From Paenibacillus lutimineralis (GTDB taxonomy: Bacteria > Bacillota > Bacilli > Paenibacillales > Paenibacillaceae), in contig NZ_CP034346.1 of assembly GCF_003991425.1 (NCBI RefSeq), positions 4,687,501-4,751,500 of the forward strand: a DNA stretch of 64,000 bases. The letters run 5' to 3'. Both the position numbers and the translations under genes were made by a program. Below, piece after piece: positions 54,354-62,260 of this stretch (position 1 is its first letter; every line of letters begins with the position of its first letter). Below the pieces are notes generated by a model, which saw only the letters and a program-made list of their open reading frames with translations, had not been told where the DNA came from and made no database searches.

Positions 54354-55508
54354 GTGCAAAAACAAAGAGTATTGCTTTTATCTGAGGGGTTTGGAGCAGG
54401 TCATACGCAAGCGGCATATGCACTTTCCAGCAGTTTACGCAAAATTGCTCCACATGTTCAGACGAGAGTGCTGGAATTGGGTAGTTTTCTCAACCCTAGA
54501 GTAGCGCCGGTCATTATAACTGCCTATAAGAAGACGGTCTCCTCCCAGCCTCGGCTCGTTCGCATGATGTATCGCAGCAATTATAATAAATCTTTAAACC
54601 GATTGACGACGCTGGCACTTCATCGGATATTTTATACGCGAACTTTACAGATCATCCGTCAGCTGCGTCCCGATGTCATCGTCTGCACTCACCCAATCCC
54701 AAGCGTCGTGATCTCCCGGATCAAGCGGCTTGGCTTTGATGTACCACTGTGCACCGTTATCACTGACTATGACGTACACGGAGCATGGGTAAGCCGTGAA
54801 GTGAATCGCTATCTCGTATCGACCGAGCAAGTGAAGGAGAAGCTTCTTGAGCGCGGTGTCGGTGCATCAAAAATTCAAATTACCGGCATTCCTGTACACC
54901 CTAACTTCTGGGAGAGACATCAAAAGGATGATATCCGGGCACAGTTTGCTCTTAACAATTTGCCTACGGTACTCGTTATGGGCGGCGGTTGGGGCTTTAT
55001 GAAGGATGAAGCTGTCAATTCCTTGCTAGCTTCCTATCGCAATGAGATTCAAATTATATTTTGCTTCGGCAATAACACGAAACAGCTTGAGAAAATGAAA
55101 AAGGATCCGCGGTACATTCACCCTAACATCCATCTACTCGGCTTCACTAAAGAGGTTGATAAATTGATGGAAGTAGCTGATCTGTTAATTACGAAGCCCG
55201 GAGGCATGACTTGTACCGAGGGCTTGGCGAAGGGAATTCCCATGCTGTTCCATAAGCCCCTTCCTGGCCAGGAAGAAGAGAATTCGCAATATTTCGCATC
55301 GCAGGGTTGGGGAACCGAGATCCACTCATTGGGCGATATCGAAGGTTGGATCCATCGTCTGTTATACAATTATCCTGAAGTGCTCCGTACCCGTGAAGAA
55401 GTTCTAGAACATATCGCTAGCTATCACCCCATGCAGAGTGCTCAGGCGATACTGGATCTGCTGGCAGATAATCACAAATGGAAAATGGACAATCAAGAAA
55501 TTAAATAG
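54354..55508 (+). CDS. ugtP: Diacylglycerol glucosyltransferase (UgtP/MGDG synthase family)
   Basis: A GT28-type glycosyltransferase of 384 residues that would add glucose to diacylglycerol, making the anchor for lipoteichoic acid. N-terminal MGDG-synthase motif SEGFGAGHTQAAYAL, nucleotide-binding C-terminal motif ITKPGGMTCTEGLAKGIPM and PLPGQEEENSQYF. The length is very near B. subtilis UgtP. GTG start at 54354 with AAAAGGTG 8 nt upstream; a TTG at 54318 is an alternative. The pairing with a PAP2 phosphatase supports a lipid pathway. Confidence 0.85.
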   Translation: MQKQRVLLLSEGFGAGHTQAAYALSSSLRKIAPHVQTRVLELGSFLNPRVAPVIITAYKKTVSSQPRLVRMMYRSNYNKSLNRLTTLALHRIFYTRTLQIIRQLRPDVIVCTHPIPSVVISRIKRLGFDVPLCTVITDYDVHGAWVSREVNRYLVSTEQVKEKLLERGVGASKIQITGIPVHPNFWERHQKDDIRAQFALNNLPTVLVMGGGWGFMKDEAVNSLLASYRNEIQIIFCFGNNTKQLEKMKKDPRYIHPNIHLLGFTKEVDKLMEVADLLITKPGGMTCTEGLAKGIPMLFHKPLPGQEEENSQYFASQGWGTEIHSLGDIEGWIHRLLYNYPEVLRTREEVLEHIASYHPMQSAQAILDLLADNHKWKMDNQEIK

Positions 55509-55551
55509 TTGCCTGTTTACTTAAACGTTTTCGGCAACATGCGACAATAAT

Positions 55552-55584
55552 CGCCTTCGGCACTAATTATGCTGAGGGCGTTTT
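55552..55584 (+). terminator. Terminator of PAP2-ugtP
   Basis: CGCCTTCGGC and GCTGAGGGCG pair around ACTAATTAT, then TTTT. Confidence 0.75.
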
Positions 55585-55599
55585 GGCGTTATATTAATC

Positions 55600-55644
55600 A
55601 AAAATGCTGCTTCATGCGGTCGTAACCACATTAGAGCAGCATTT
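55600..55644 (-). terminator. Terminator of trmB
   Basis: AAATGCTGC and GCAGCATTT pair, then TTGATTAATAT on the minus strand, 14 nt after the trmB stop. Confidence 0.72.
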
Positions 55645-55657
55645 AGAAGTTTAATAA

Positions 55658-56416
55658 TTAAAATTCATCCATCTTATGTTCATGATAGCGTCTTAAAGCT
55701 GCTTCTCCAATAATGACTTCACAGCGGTGAATCGGCATCCCCTTGCCGACGAACTTGCCTTCATACTCGGTCATCACATGCTTCTCGTTAATGCCGCCCT
55801 CATGTAGGCTAAGCGATATATCGTTCATCTGCAGACCCGTTGCAGCGAAAGAATTAAGCGAGAATTGGAACAAAGAACGTGAATCCGTCTTAAAATGGAT
55901 CTCTCCATTCTCGTTCAGAATAGAACGGTATTTATTTAAAAAACGCGGATGCGTAAGACGTCTTCTGGCATGCTTCTTCTTCGGCCATGGATCGCTGAAG
56001 TTCAAGTAGATCCGCTCAATCTCTCCAGGTGCGAATATCTCCTCGATCTGTTCCACATTGCCAAGCGCAAGCCGAACATTGAATGAACTCCCTTCGCCAG
56101 CTGGAGTGACTTCAATTGCCCGATCCGGCTCATCAGCCTCTTCTTGATCAACTTGGCCCTGAATCGCGCGTACTTTCTCACTGCCGCGACGGATCAGTTC
56201 ATCGTACATGTCCATCCCGATGAAGTTCACATCCGGATATTTGACACTCATACCGCTAATGAACTGACCTTTGCCCATGCCTAGCTCCACATGGATCGGA
56301 CGATCGTTGCCGAACATCTCGGACCAACGTCCTTTATATTGCTTGGGATCAAGCACAACCAGTTCAGGCTGCTGCTCCAGATTTTCCCTAATACCTTTTC
56401 TACCGCGTAAACGCAT
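55658..56416 (-). CDS. trmB: tRNA (guanine-N7-)-methyltransferase
   Basis: Methylates G46 of tRNAs. The protein has 252 residues, some 30 more than usual; an insert near residues 88-108 (VDQEEADEPDRAIEVTPAGE) accounts for the difference. Motifs: HVELGMGKGQFI (SAM), NFIGMDMYDELI, and LNFSDPWPKKKHARRRLTHP, the TrmB signature. AGTGGAGG-type site precedes the ATG. It is a single gene converging with ugtP. Confidence 0.94.
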   Translation of the reverse strand: MRLRGRKGIRENLEQQPELVVLDPKQYKGRWSEMFGNDRPIHVELGMGKGQFISGMSVKYPDVNFIGMDMYDELIRRGSEKVRAIQGQVDQEEADEPDRAIEVTPAGEGSSFNVRLALGNVEQIEEIFAPGEIERIYLNFSDPWPKKKHARRRLTHPRFLNKYRSILNENGEIHFKTDSRSLFQFSLNSFAATGLQMNDISLSLHEGGINEKHVMTEYEGKFVGKGMPIHRCEVIIGEAALRRYHEHKMDEF

Positions 56417-56449
56417 GATATTCCTCCACTTTCCTGTGATTATACTATA

Positions 56450-56492
56450 AGAGGTTGTTCAAAAAGTCCGTCTTTTTGAACATGCACTATTA
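56450..56492 (+). repeat. Intergenic repeat, minimal copy with ends joined (R8)
   Basis: AGAGGTTGTTCAAAAAGTCC is followed at once by GTCTTTTTGAACATGCACTA. Only the inverted ends remain, with no core. Confidence 0.75.
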
Positions 56493-56862
56493 CAGAGATC
56501 ATTCAAAAGATTTTCCACTTTGGATCACTTTTTGCTTTTTGCAAAATAAACCGATTACTGAAATATTGTGCCGAAGTTCGTCGGAAAAGTAAAGAGTAAC
56601 AGAGAAAAAGGAACCCTCCATACCGCCGGGGAGACAGTGGGAAAGATTCCTTTTTCATATATTTTGGAATTGGGGTCCAACGAATGTTATTACAATCAAA
56701 ATAACATAATCAGTTAACCATCGCAAGAAAAGTACGTAGGCCTTCATTCCCTTTTTTAATTGAACTTTGATACAATAAACTCGTAAGAGCCTGTCAGAAG
56801 GCTGACTTTGCTAGTCATGATACTAATTCGCATATTTCTGTGACAAATAAAGGAGTTTTTCA

Positions 56863-57813
56863 ATGAATACCTCATTATCTGCTTCCCCACTGCTCTGGTC
56901 TGACAAAAGATTCCATACATGGAACTACGAGATGCGGCATGAATTTGGCGATAAAGTGTTCAAAGTGATGCTAGATGCCGGATTTACCTGCCCGAATCGG
57001 GACGGCTCCATTGCCAAGGGCGGCTGCACCTTCTGCAGCTCAAGGGGGTCTGGTGATTTCGCAGGCAGCAGGCGAGATGATCTAGTGACGCAATTCAACA
57101 AAATTCGCGACAAACAGCATCAAAAGTGGCCGCATGCCAAATATATCGGTTATTTCCAAGCTTATACGAATACTTACGCTCCGGTCGAGGTTCTTCGTGA
57201 ATATTACGAAGCAATTCTTGAACAGCCCGGGGTCGTTGGTCTCTCTATAGCTACGCGCCCGGACTGTCTGCCTGATGATGTCGTGGATTATCTGGCCGAA
57301 CTCAATGAACGGACCTATCTATGGGTGGAAATGGGACTGCAGACGATCCATGATACAACCTCTGAACTAATTAACCGGGCCCATGATACACAATGCTATG
57401 TGGACGCTGTTGAGAAGCTGAGAAAGCGAAACATCCGCGTATGCACTCATATCATCTACGGATTGCCTCAGGAATCACATGAGATGATGCTCGATACCGG
57501 CCGTGCAGTTGCAGCAATGGATGTTCAGGGCATTAAGATTCATCTGCTTCATCTGATGCGCAAGACACCGATGGTCAAGCAATATGAAGCAGGACTGCTC
57601 CGTTTCCTAGAGATGGATGAATATGTGAAGCTGATTGTGGACACATTGGAATTCCTGCCGCCAGAAATGATTGTTCATCGTCTAACCGGGGATGCGCCGC
57701 GTGATTTACTGATCGGGCCGACGTGGAGCCTGAAGAAATGGGAAGTGCTGAACGCGATCGACGCCGAACTGAAGAACAGAGACTCCTGGCAAGGCAAGTA
57801 TTGGAGGGGTTAA
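56863..57813 (+). CDS. mnmL: Radical SAM tRNA-modification enzyme MnmL (YtqA)
   Basis: A TIGR01212-family radical SAM protein of 316 residues. The cluster motif is unusual, CPNRDGSIAKGGCTFC, with a longer spacing than CxxxCxxC. YFQAYTNTYAPVEVL and GLSIATRPDCLPDDV are family motifs. In B. subtilis YtqA (MnmL) acts with YtqB on mnm5s2U in tRNA; the pairing here is identical. AAAGGAG lies 7 nt before the ATG. Confidence 0.88.
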   Translation: MNTSLSASPLLWSDKRFHTWNYEMRHEFGDKVFKVMLDAGFTCPNRDGSIAKGGCTFCSSRGSGDFAGSRRDDLVTQFNKIRDKQHQKWPHAKYIGYFQAYTNTYAPVEVLREYYEAILEQPGVVGLSIATRPDCLPDDVVDYLAELNERTYLWVEMGLQTIHDTTSELINRAHDTQCYVDAVEKLRKRNIRVCTHIIYGLPQESHEMMLDTGRAVAAMDVQGIKIHLLHLMRKTPMVKQYEAGLLRFLEMDEYVKLIVDTLEFLPPEMIVHRLTGDAPRDLLIGPTWSLKKWEVLNAIDAELKNRDSWQGKYWRG

Positions 57814-57814
57814 G

Positions 57815-58396
57815 ATGGGCTTTCTATCCGTACTAAGCTTTGCTCATAAGCTGGTCGCAGACAGACTCCAGCCTGGAGAATTGTCTATCGACGCTACCGC
57901 AGGCACTGGAGCCGACACCTTGTTTCTAGCCAAAGCCTGCGGACGAAGAGGTCTCGTGTGGGCATTCGATATTCAGGCTGAAGCGCTCCGTCTAACCCAG
58001 GAGAGATTGGATCGCGAATCCGGTGATGAACTGGCCCAGGTCACCTTGCTGCAGCAGAGCCATGCCGAGATGAAGGAACAGCTTCCAAGCTCGACCCGCG
58101 GCCAGATTGGGGCTGTTATGTTCAATCTGGGTTACCTGCCGGTCGAAGAGGCTGATCAATCGCTGATCACACTACCAGAGAGCACGATCGCCGCACTGGA
58201 GACAGCTGTCTCACTTCTGCGCCCGCGCGGGATCGCAACGATCGTCCTCTATCCAGGACACCCTGGCGGGGACCAAGAGGCCGAGGCTGTACATGCCTGG
58301 GCGGCGAACCTGCCTTCATCGATCGGCCAGACGATTCTGTACCGACAAATTCAACGCCCGCATGCACCTTATCTCATAGCGATCGAGAAGAAATAA
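57815..58396 (+). CDS. mnmM: tRNA methyltransferase MnmM (YtqB)
   Basis: A class I SAM-dependent methyltransferase of 193 residues. Motif I reads LSIDATAGTGADTLFLAKAC; MFNLGYLPVEEADQSLITL and RPHAPYLIAIEKK are conserved in YtqB. It is known to methylate the aminomethyl group at wobble uridine of tRNA. Its start is 2 nt after the mnmL stop, with TGGAGGGG inside the end of mnmL. Confidence 0.9.
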   Translation: MGFLSVLSFAHKLVADRLQPGELSIDATAGTGADTLFLAKACGRRGLVWAFDIQAEALRLTQERLDRESGDELAQVTLLQQSHAEMKEQLPSSTRGQIGAVMFNLGYLPVEEADQSLITLPESTIAALETAVSLLRPRGIATIVLYPGHPGGDQEAEAVHAWAANLPSSIGQTILYRQIQRPHAPYLIAIEKK

Positions 58397-58451
58397 CTGT
58401 AAACTGGAATTAGACATAACAGGCTAATTGGGAGAGGAAGTGTCCTTATAA

Positions 58452-59381
58452 ATGCAAGAGAACACCTTTACTTTCGAAAACGACGCCGATCAACCCGTGT
58501 TCGTCTATCATTGGTATCCGGACGATACGATGCTGCCGTTACGCGGCGTTGTGCAGATTGCCCACGGTATGGCGGAGACCGCCAAGCGCTATGCCCGTTT
58601 CGCGGAGGCGCTCACCGCCTCCGGATTCCTCGTGTACGCGGGTGATCACCGCGGTCACGGCTTGACGGCAGCGAATCAATCCGGGCTGGGATGGCCCGGT
58701 AAGGACGGTTTGAACGGTATGGTCCGGGATATGACGAAATTAAGAGATATAATCCACAGTAAGCACCCGAATTTGCCTCTCTTCTTGTTGGGCCACAGTA
58801 TGGGGTCCTTCCTGACGCAAAAGGTGATGTACGCTGCACCCGAGCATTATACCGGCTTTATACTGTCAGGAACCAACGGACCGAGAGCTTTTCTCGGCTT
58901 CGGTGAAGGGCTTTCCAAGCTACAGATGAAGCTGCGGGGACCAAGCCATCCGAGTGTACTTATGAATGCAATCTCCTTCGGCAGCTTCAACCGCCAATTC
59001 CGTCCTGTACGAACGGCCTTTGATTGGCTGTCCCGTGACGAGGCGGAAGTCGACAAATTTATTGCCGATCCTTATTGCGGATTCCTATGTAGTACGGAAT
59101 TCTTCCAAGGCTTATTCGGGATTTTAAGAGATATTCATCGTCCGGACCATGTAAGCCAGATTCCGAAGGATAAGCCGGTCTACATATTTTGCGGTGATCA
59201 CGACCCGGTCGGATTAAGCGGCGTTGGCGTCAAACGACTGGTGCAATTATATGAACAATTGGGCATAAAGGACCTGGAACTGAAATTATATCCTGGCGGA
59301 AGACATGAAATGCTTAATGAGATCAACCGCGATGAGGTCACAAACAATGTTATTAACTGGCTGGAGCGACATGTATCTTAA
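58452..59381 (+). CDS. Alpha/beta hydrolase, monoacylglycerol lipase-like
   Basis: A serine hydrolase of 309 residues (S33/Hydrolase_4 type). The nucleophile is Ser in LFLLGHSMGSFLTQ, the acid Asp in IFCGDHDPVG and the His in YPGGRHEMLNE. IAHGMAETAKRYARFAEAL is typical of monoglyceride lipases and lysophospholipases. The substrate is inferred only from family. It follows mnmM after 55 nt and may share its transcript. Confidence 0.9.
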   Translation: MQENTFTFENDADQPVFVYHWYPDDTMLPLRGVVQIAHGMAETAKRYARFAEALTASGFLVYAGDHRGHGLTAANQSGLGWPGKDGLNGMVRDMTKLRDIIHSKHPNLPLFLLGHSMGSFLTQKVMYAAPEHYTGFILSGTNGPRAFLGFGEGLSKLQMKLRGPSHPSVLMNAISFGSFNRQFRPVRTAFDWLSRDEAEVDKFIADPYCGFLCSTEFFQGLFGILRDIHRPDHVSQIPKDKPVYIFCGDHDPVGLSGVGVKRLVQLYEQLGIKDLELKLYPGGRHEMLNEINRDEVTNNVINWLERHVS

Positions 59382-59449
59382 TGTGGTAGTGCAATAGCGT
59401 TCTGTAGTTTCGTTATAAAAATGAACAGGGGAAACTCTTTGGAGGCTAA

Positions 59450-60625
59450 TTACTTCGCCCACTCAAAGGATTTCCCCTCGATTTGTTGCCGCATCGTATT
59501 GAATAACCAGGTTACGCCCGTCCACCATTCCGGGTCCTCCGCATAGGTCTGATTCAACCATTGAATCGGATGATCATCTCCCAGACGACGACTGCTTATA
59601 TTCTTGACCGTCTTGGCAGCAATATCAGCCGATACCTCGATGGTCGTGTTATAACTCTCCCAGCTGCCAAATACGTTGAACGGATTATTCGCTATTTGCT
59701 TCGCTTGCTTTTGATCCTTCGGCACAAAACCCTGCTCCTGTCCCGTAATCGCGAACAACAGTAATGGATGAACATCATATCGCTTCGCCGATGCAATGAT
59801 CGCTGACAGATACGGTTCTTCAGCCAGCAAAGAATTTCTATCCTGTAAAAATAGTGATAATCGCTTCTTATCCACATCCATATAGCGAAGTTCGGCAGGA
59901 ATACCACCAGCTCTCCGCAAGCTCTCCCGCTCACGAATATCGCGCAGCATAATCTCCATCACGCTTGGATATGTCTGTGCTCCGGCCGTAGGTTGCTCGT
60001 TCCGGAAGCTGTTCATTGTGAACACAAGGATGATCGCAGCAGCCACACAACTTGAGACTATCGCCATCATGGCCCAAGGGCGGACCATCCATCTTCTAGG
60101 GGCTGTTGGAGTATATAAATCTGCCATATTCGCCATGTTGGCTGTCTCAACAGATACAGCTATCTCTTTAGCGACGCAGCTAGCCTCATTCATGTGCTGA
60201 GGGGCATCTGAAGCTTGGGACCTTGCCTCCACCAACGCGTTCAAGGAGATTTGATCGGGTGAATGCTGGGACCATTGTAATAGGGTATCCCTAAGTCTCT
60301 CACGTTCCAAAGGCACGGCGGATCTACTGCTTACCCATACTGTCAGAGCACCCAACAACTCATCCTGATTCAAATCCAGAGTCAGGCACTCACGCAATGC
60401 ATCATCCTGATGAAGGATCAGCGTATCCCTCTGCTTGTTCAGCAGCTCAAATCGTACCTTCTCCTTCACTTCATCCGGAAAAGAGGGCAGACGGCTGTCG
60501 ATGACCCGATGAGCTGCATCTGACCAAATAGCCCGTCTCTGCTCTGAGTCAAGATCCACGTACTTTTTCTCTATGTACTTCTTTAGCCGAACCGCTTCTC
60601 CATCCGATAAAATAAATGGTTGCAT
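59450..60625 (-). CDS. Membrane-anchored glucosaminidase-like protein
   Basis: A protein of 391 residues. The first 175 residues are charged, helical and soluble-looking; one membrane helix lies at about 183-204 (MMAIVSSCVAAAIILVFTMN). The C-terminal domain resembles lysozyme/glucosaminidase folds: HPLLLFAITGQEQGFVPK (with a candidate catalytic Glu), NNPFNVFGSWESYN and WLNQTYAEDPEWWTGVTWLF. With the N-terminus inside, that domain would face the cell wall. The role is inferred. It converges on the hydrolase gene and precedes nos by 18 nt on the opposite reading order. Confidence 0.68.
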   Translation of the reverse strand: MQPFILSDGEAVRLKKYIEKKYVDLDSEQRRAIWSDAAHRVIDSRLPSFPDEVKEKVRFELLNKQRDTLILHQDDALRECLTLDLNQDELLGALTVWVSSRSAVPLERERLRDTLLQWSQHSPDQISLNALVEARSQASDAPQHMNEASCVAKEIAVSVETANMANMADLYTPTAPRRWMVRPWAMMAIVSSCVAAAIILVFTMNSFRNEQPTAGAQTYPSVMEIMLRDIRERESLRRAGGIPAELRYMDVDKKRLSLFLQDRNSLLAEEPYLSAIIASAKRYDVHPLLLFAITGQEQGFVPKDQKQAKQIANNPFNVFGSWESYNTTIEVSADIAAKTVKNISSRRLGDDHPIQWLNQTYAEDPEWWTGVTWLFNTMRQQIEGKSFEWAK

Positions 60626-60643
60626 TTATGTATCCCATCCCTA

Positions 60644-61765
60644 CTAATAGCATTTATCCTGCGTATAGAAATTGGGAGTGATGTACGAATTATCGTACTG
60701 CTTATGCCATATATGCGTGGTTGCCGGCGACATCGGCGGGATTAACCAAGTCCAGTTCCCAGTGACAGCGCGTTCCTGCTTCGCCTCCCTTTGCTCGAAC
60801 AGAGCGAACTGCTCTGCCGCTGTATGATGATCGACAATGCTCACACCTGCTTCACGGTAGGACTGCAGCACGGCGGCATTCAATTCGATCATAGCTTTAT
60901 CCTTCCATAAGGAGCGGTTGGATGTCGTGTCTAATCCCATCGCCTCAGCCATCGCGGGCAGCAAATTGTACCTGCCTTCATCGGCAAGATTTCGGGCCCC
61001 GATCTCGGTTCCCATGTACCAGCCATTAAAAGGCGCAGCCGTGAAATGCAAGCCTCCGATCTCCAACCCCATATCTGAGATGATAGGCACACCATACCAC
61101 TTGATATTCAATTCATTAAAGCGAACATATTCAGGATGCCTGATTGGAACCTCCAGAATCGAGCCGTCTTGCAGGGCAAATACCTGCGGTTGCTGTTCAT
61201 TCACCTGCACCACAATAGGCAGAAGATCGAAAGGAGTCTCTTTCCCTACCCAGCCTAATTGCTTACATTGATTTGTAAAGGCCATAGAGATTGGGTCGCC
61301 GATGACTCCCTCCTCTTCAGCATAACCTGCATACCGAATCAACTGATGATTCCAGATGCGAATATGGAGATCGGTCGTACATTGATGGAATATCGTGATG
61401 GTCGGGCGAATCTTCCCGCCGTTCGTGGCATAATCGATATGCTGCAGCAATGCCTCCACGATCTCCTCCTCTGTGGACAAGCGCCGTGCATCGATTACGT
61501 TCAGAGAATCCCAGAACAACCGGCCTATACAGCGATTGCTGTTCCTCCAGGCCATTTTTGCCCCGTGCTCCAGTTCTTCATAGGTTAATTCATAAGTTCC
61601 CAAGCGTTCTATCTCCGCCTCAATCCCAGCCAATCGACGCTTAGCCTCTTCCTCCGATTTATTCAATTCGCCATAACATTGACGGATGAACTCCTCGGCT
61701 TTGACATAGAGGATACGATCACTTTCTTTATCCCGCTTATTGGTCTCTGTGTCCATGATGCTCAA
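60644..61765 (-). CDS. nos: Nitric oxide synthase, oxygenase domain
   Basis: A bacterial NOS of 373 residues without reductase domain. Heme ligand Cys79 lies in AWRNSNRCIGRLFW. Substrate and pterin sites include FNGWYMGTEIGARNLAD, RYNLLPAMAEAMGLDT and the C-terminal WTWLIPPMSPATTHIWH. It makes NO from arginine with a borrowed reductase. The TTG at 61765 has GGAGG 8 nt upstream; the first ATG is 17 nt away. The glucosaminidase-like gene follows 18 nt after its stop, so the two are probably an operon. Confidence 0.95.
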   Translation of the reverse strand: MSIMDTETNKRDKESDRILYVKAEEFIRQCYGELNKSEEEAKRRLAGIEAEIERLGTYELTYEELEHGAKMAWRNSNRCIGRLFWDSLNVIDARRLSTEEEIVEALLQHIDYATNGGKIRPTITIFHQCTTDLHIRIWNHQLIRYAGYAEEEGVIGDPISMAFTNQCKQLGWVGKETPFDLLPIVVQVNEQQPQVFALQDGSILEVPIRHPEYVRFNELNIKWYGVPIISDMGLEIGGLHFTAAPFNGWYMGTEIGARNLADEGRYNLLPAMAEAMGLDTTSNRSLWKDKAMIELNAAVLQSYREAGVSIVDHHTAAEQFALFEQREAKQERAVTGNWTWLIPPMSPATTHIWHKQYDNSYITPNFYTQDKCY

Positions 61766-61801
61766 TAATGACACCTCCACTTAAACTCTAAGCTATCAAC
61801 A

Positions 61802-62038
61802 TTAGTCGAGTCCTTCGATAGTTCCCTCTTTCAAGATGAAGAAGCCTTTTTGAGCAAAGGCAATAATCTTACTTACGCTAATTCCTGTCTGCCGAGATAT
61901 ATCGATCACCATCATATCAGGTTTAACCTCGGCGATGCTGCGAATTTTGAAGTAGGCGTCCTCACAACTCGGACACATTTTCCGGCTTCTTCTCTCCGAT
62001 AAATTACCGCAGAAATCACATATTTGATAGTTTCCCAT
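61802..62038 (-). CDS. Small zinc-ribbon/HTH protein (YvyF-like)
   Basis: A protein of 78 residues. A zinc ribbon (CDFC at 7-10, CPSC at 22-25) is followed by a helical segment with DISRQTGISVSKIIAFAQKG, which looks like a helix-turn-helix. The layout resembles YvyF/TIGR03826 flagellar-operon proteins, although no flagellar gene is near. It is 36 nt upstream of nos on the same strand, so it may belong to its transcript. Function unknown. Confidence 0.65.
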   Translation of the reverse strand: MGNYQICDFCGNLSERRSRKMCPSCEDAYFKIRSIAEVKPDMMVIDISRQTGISVSKIIAFAQKGFFILKEGTIEGLD

Positions 62039-62137
62039 GAAGTCTCCTTATACGTAATCTTGATATCATCTATGATCATTATCCAGTAATATTGTACTTT
62101 AAATTAATTAATTACTCTATATATGCAGAAACATGTA

Positions 62138-62170
62138 GAAAAAAACAGGAAGTTTTAATGCCTCCTGTTT
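62138..62170 (-). terminator. Terminator of the radical SAM gene
   Basis: AAAACAGGAGG and CTTCCTGTTTT pair, followed by a T-run on the minus strand. About 90 nt after the stop. Confidence 0.75.
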
Positions 62171-62260
62171 TCTTGATTTAACATGTTTAACTTGGATTCA
62201 TCGAAGAATTTTAGGACAGCTCACCAATGCAATGCACCCTTCCCAGGGCACAGAAGCATC

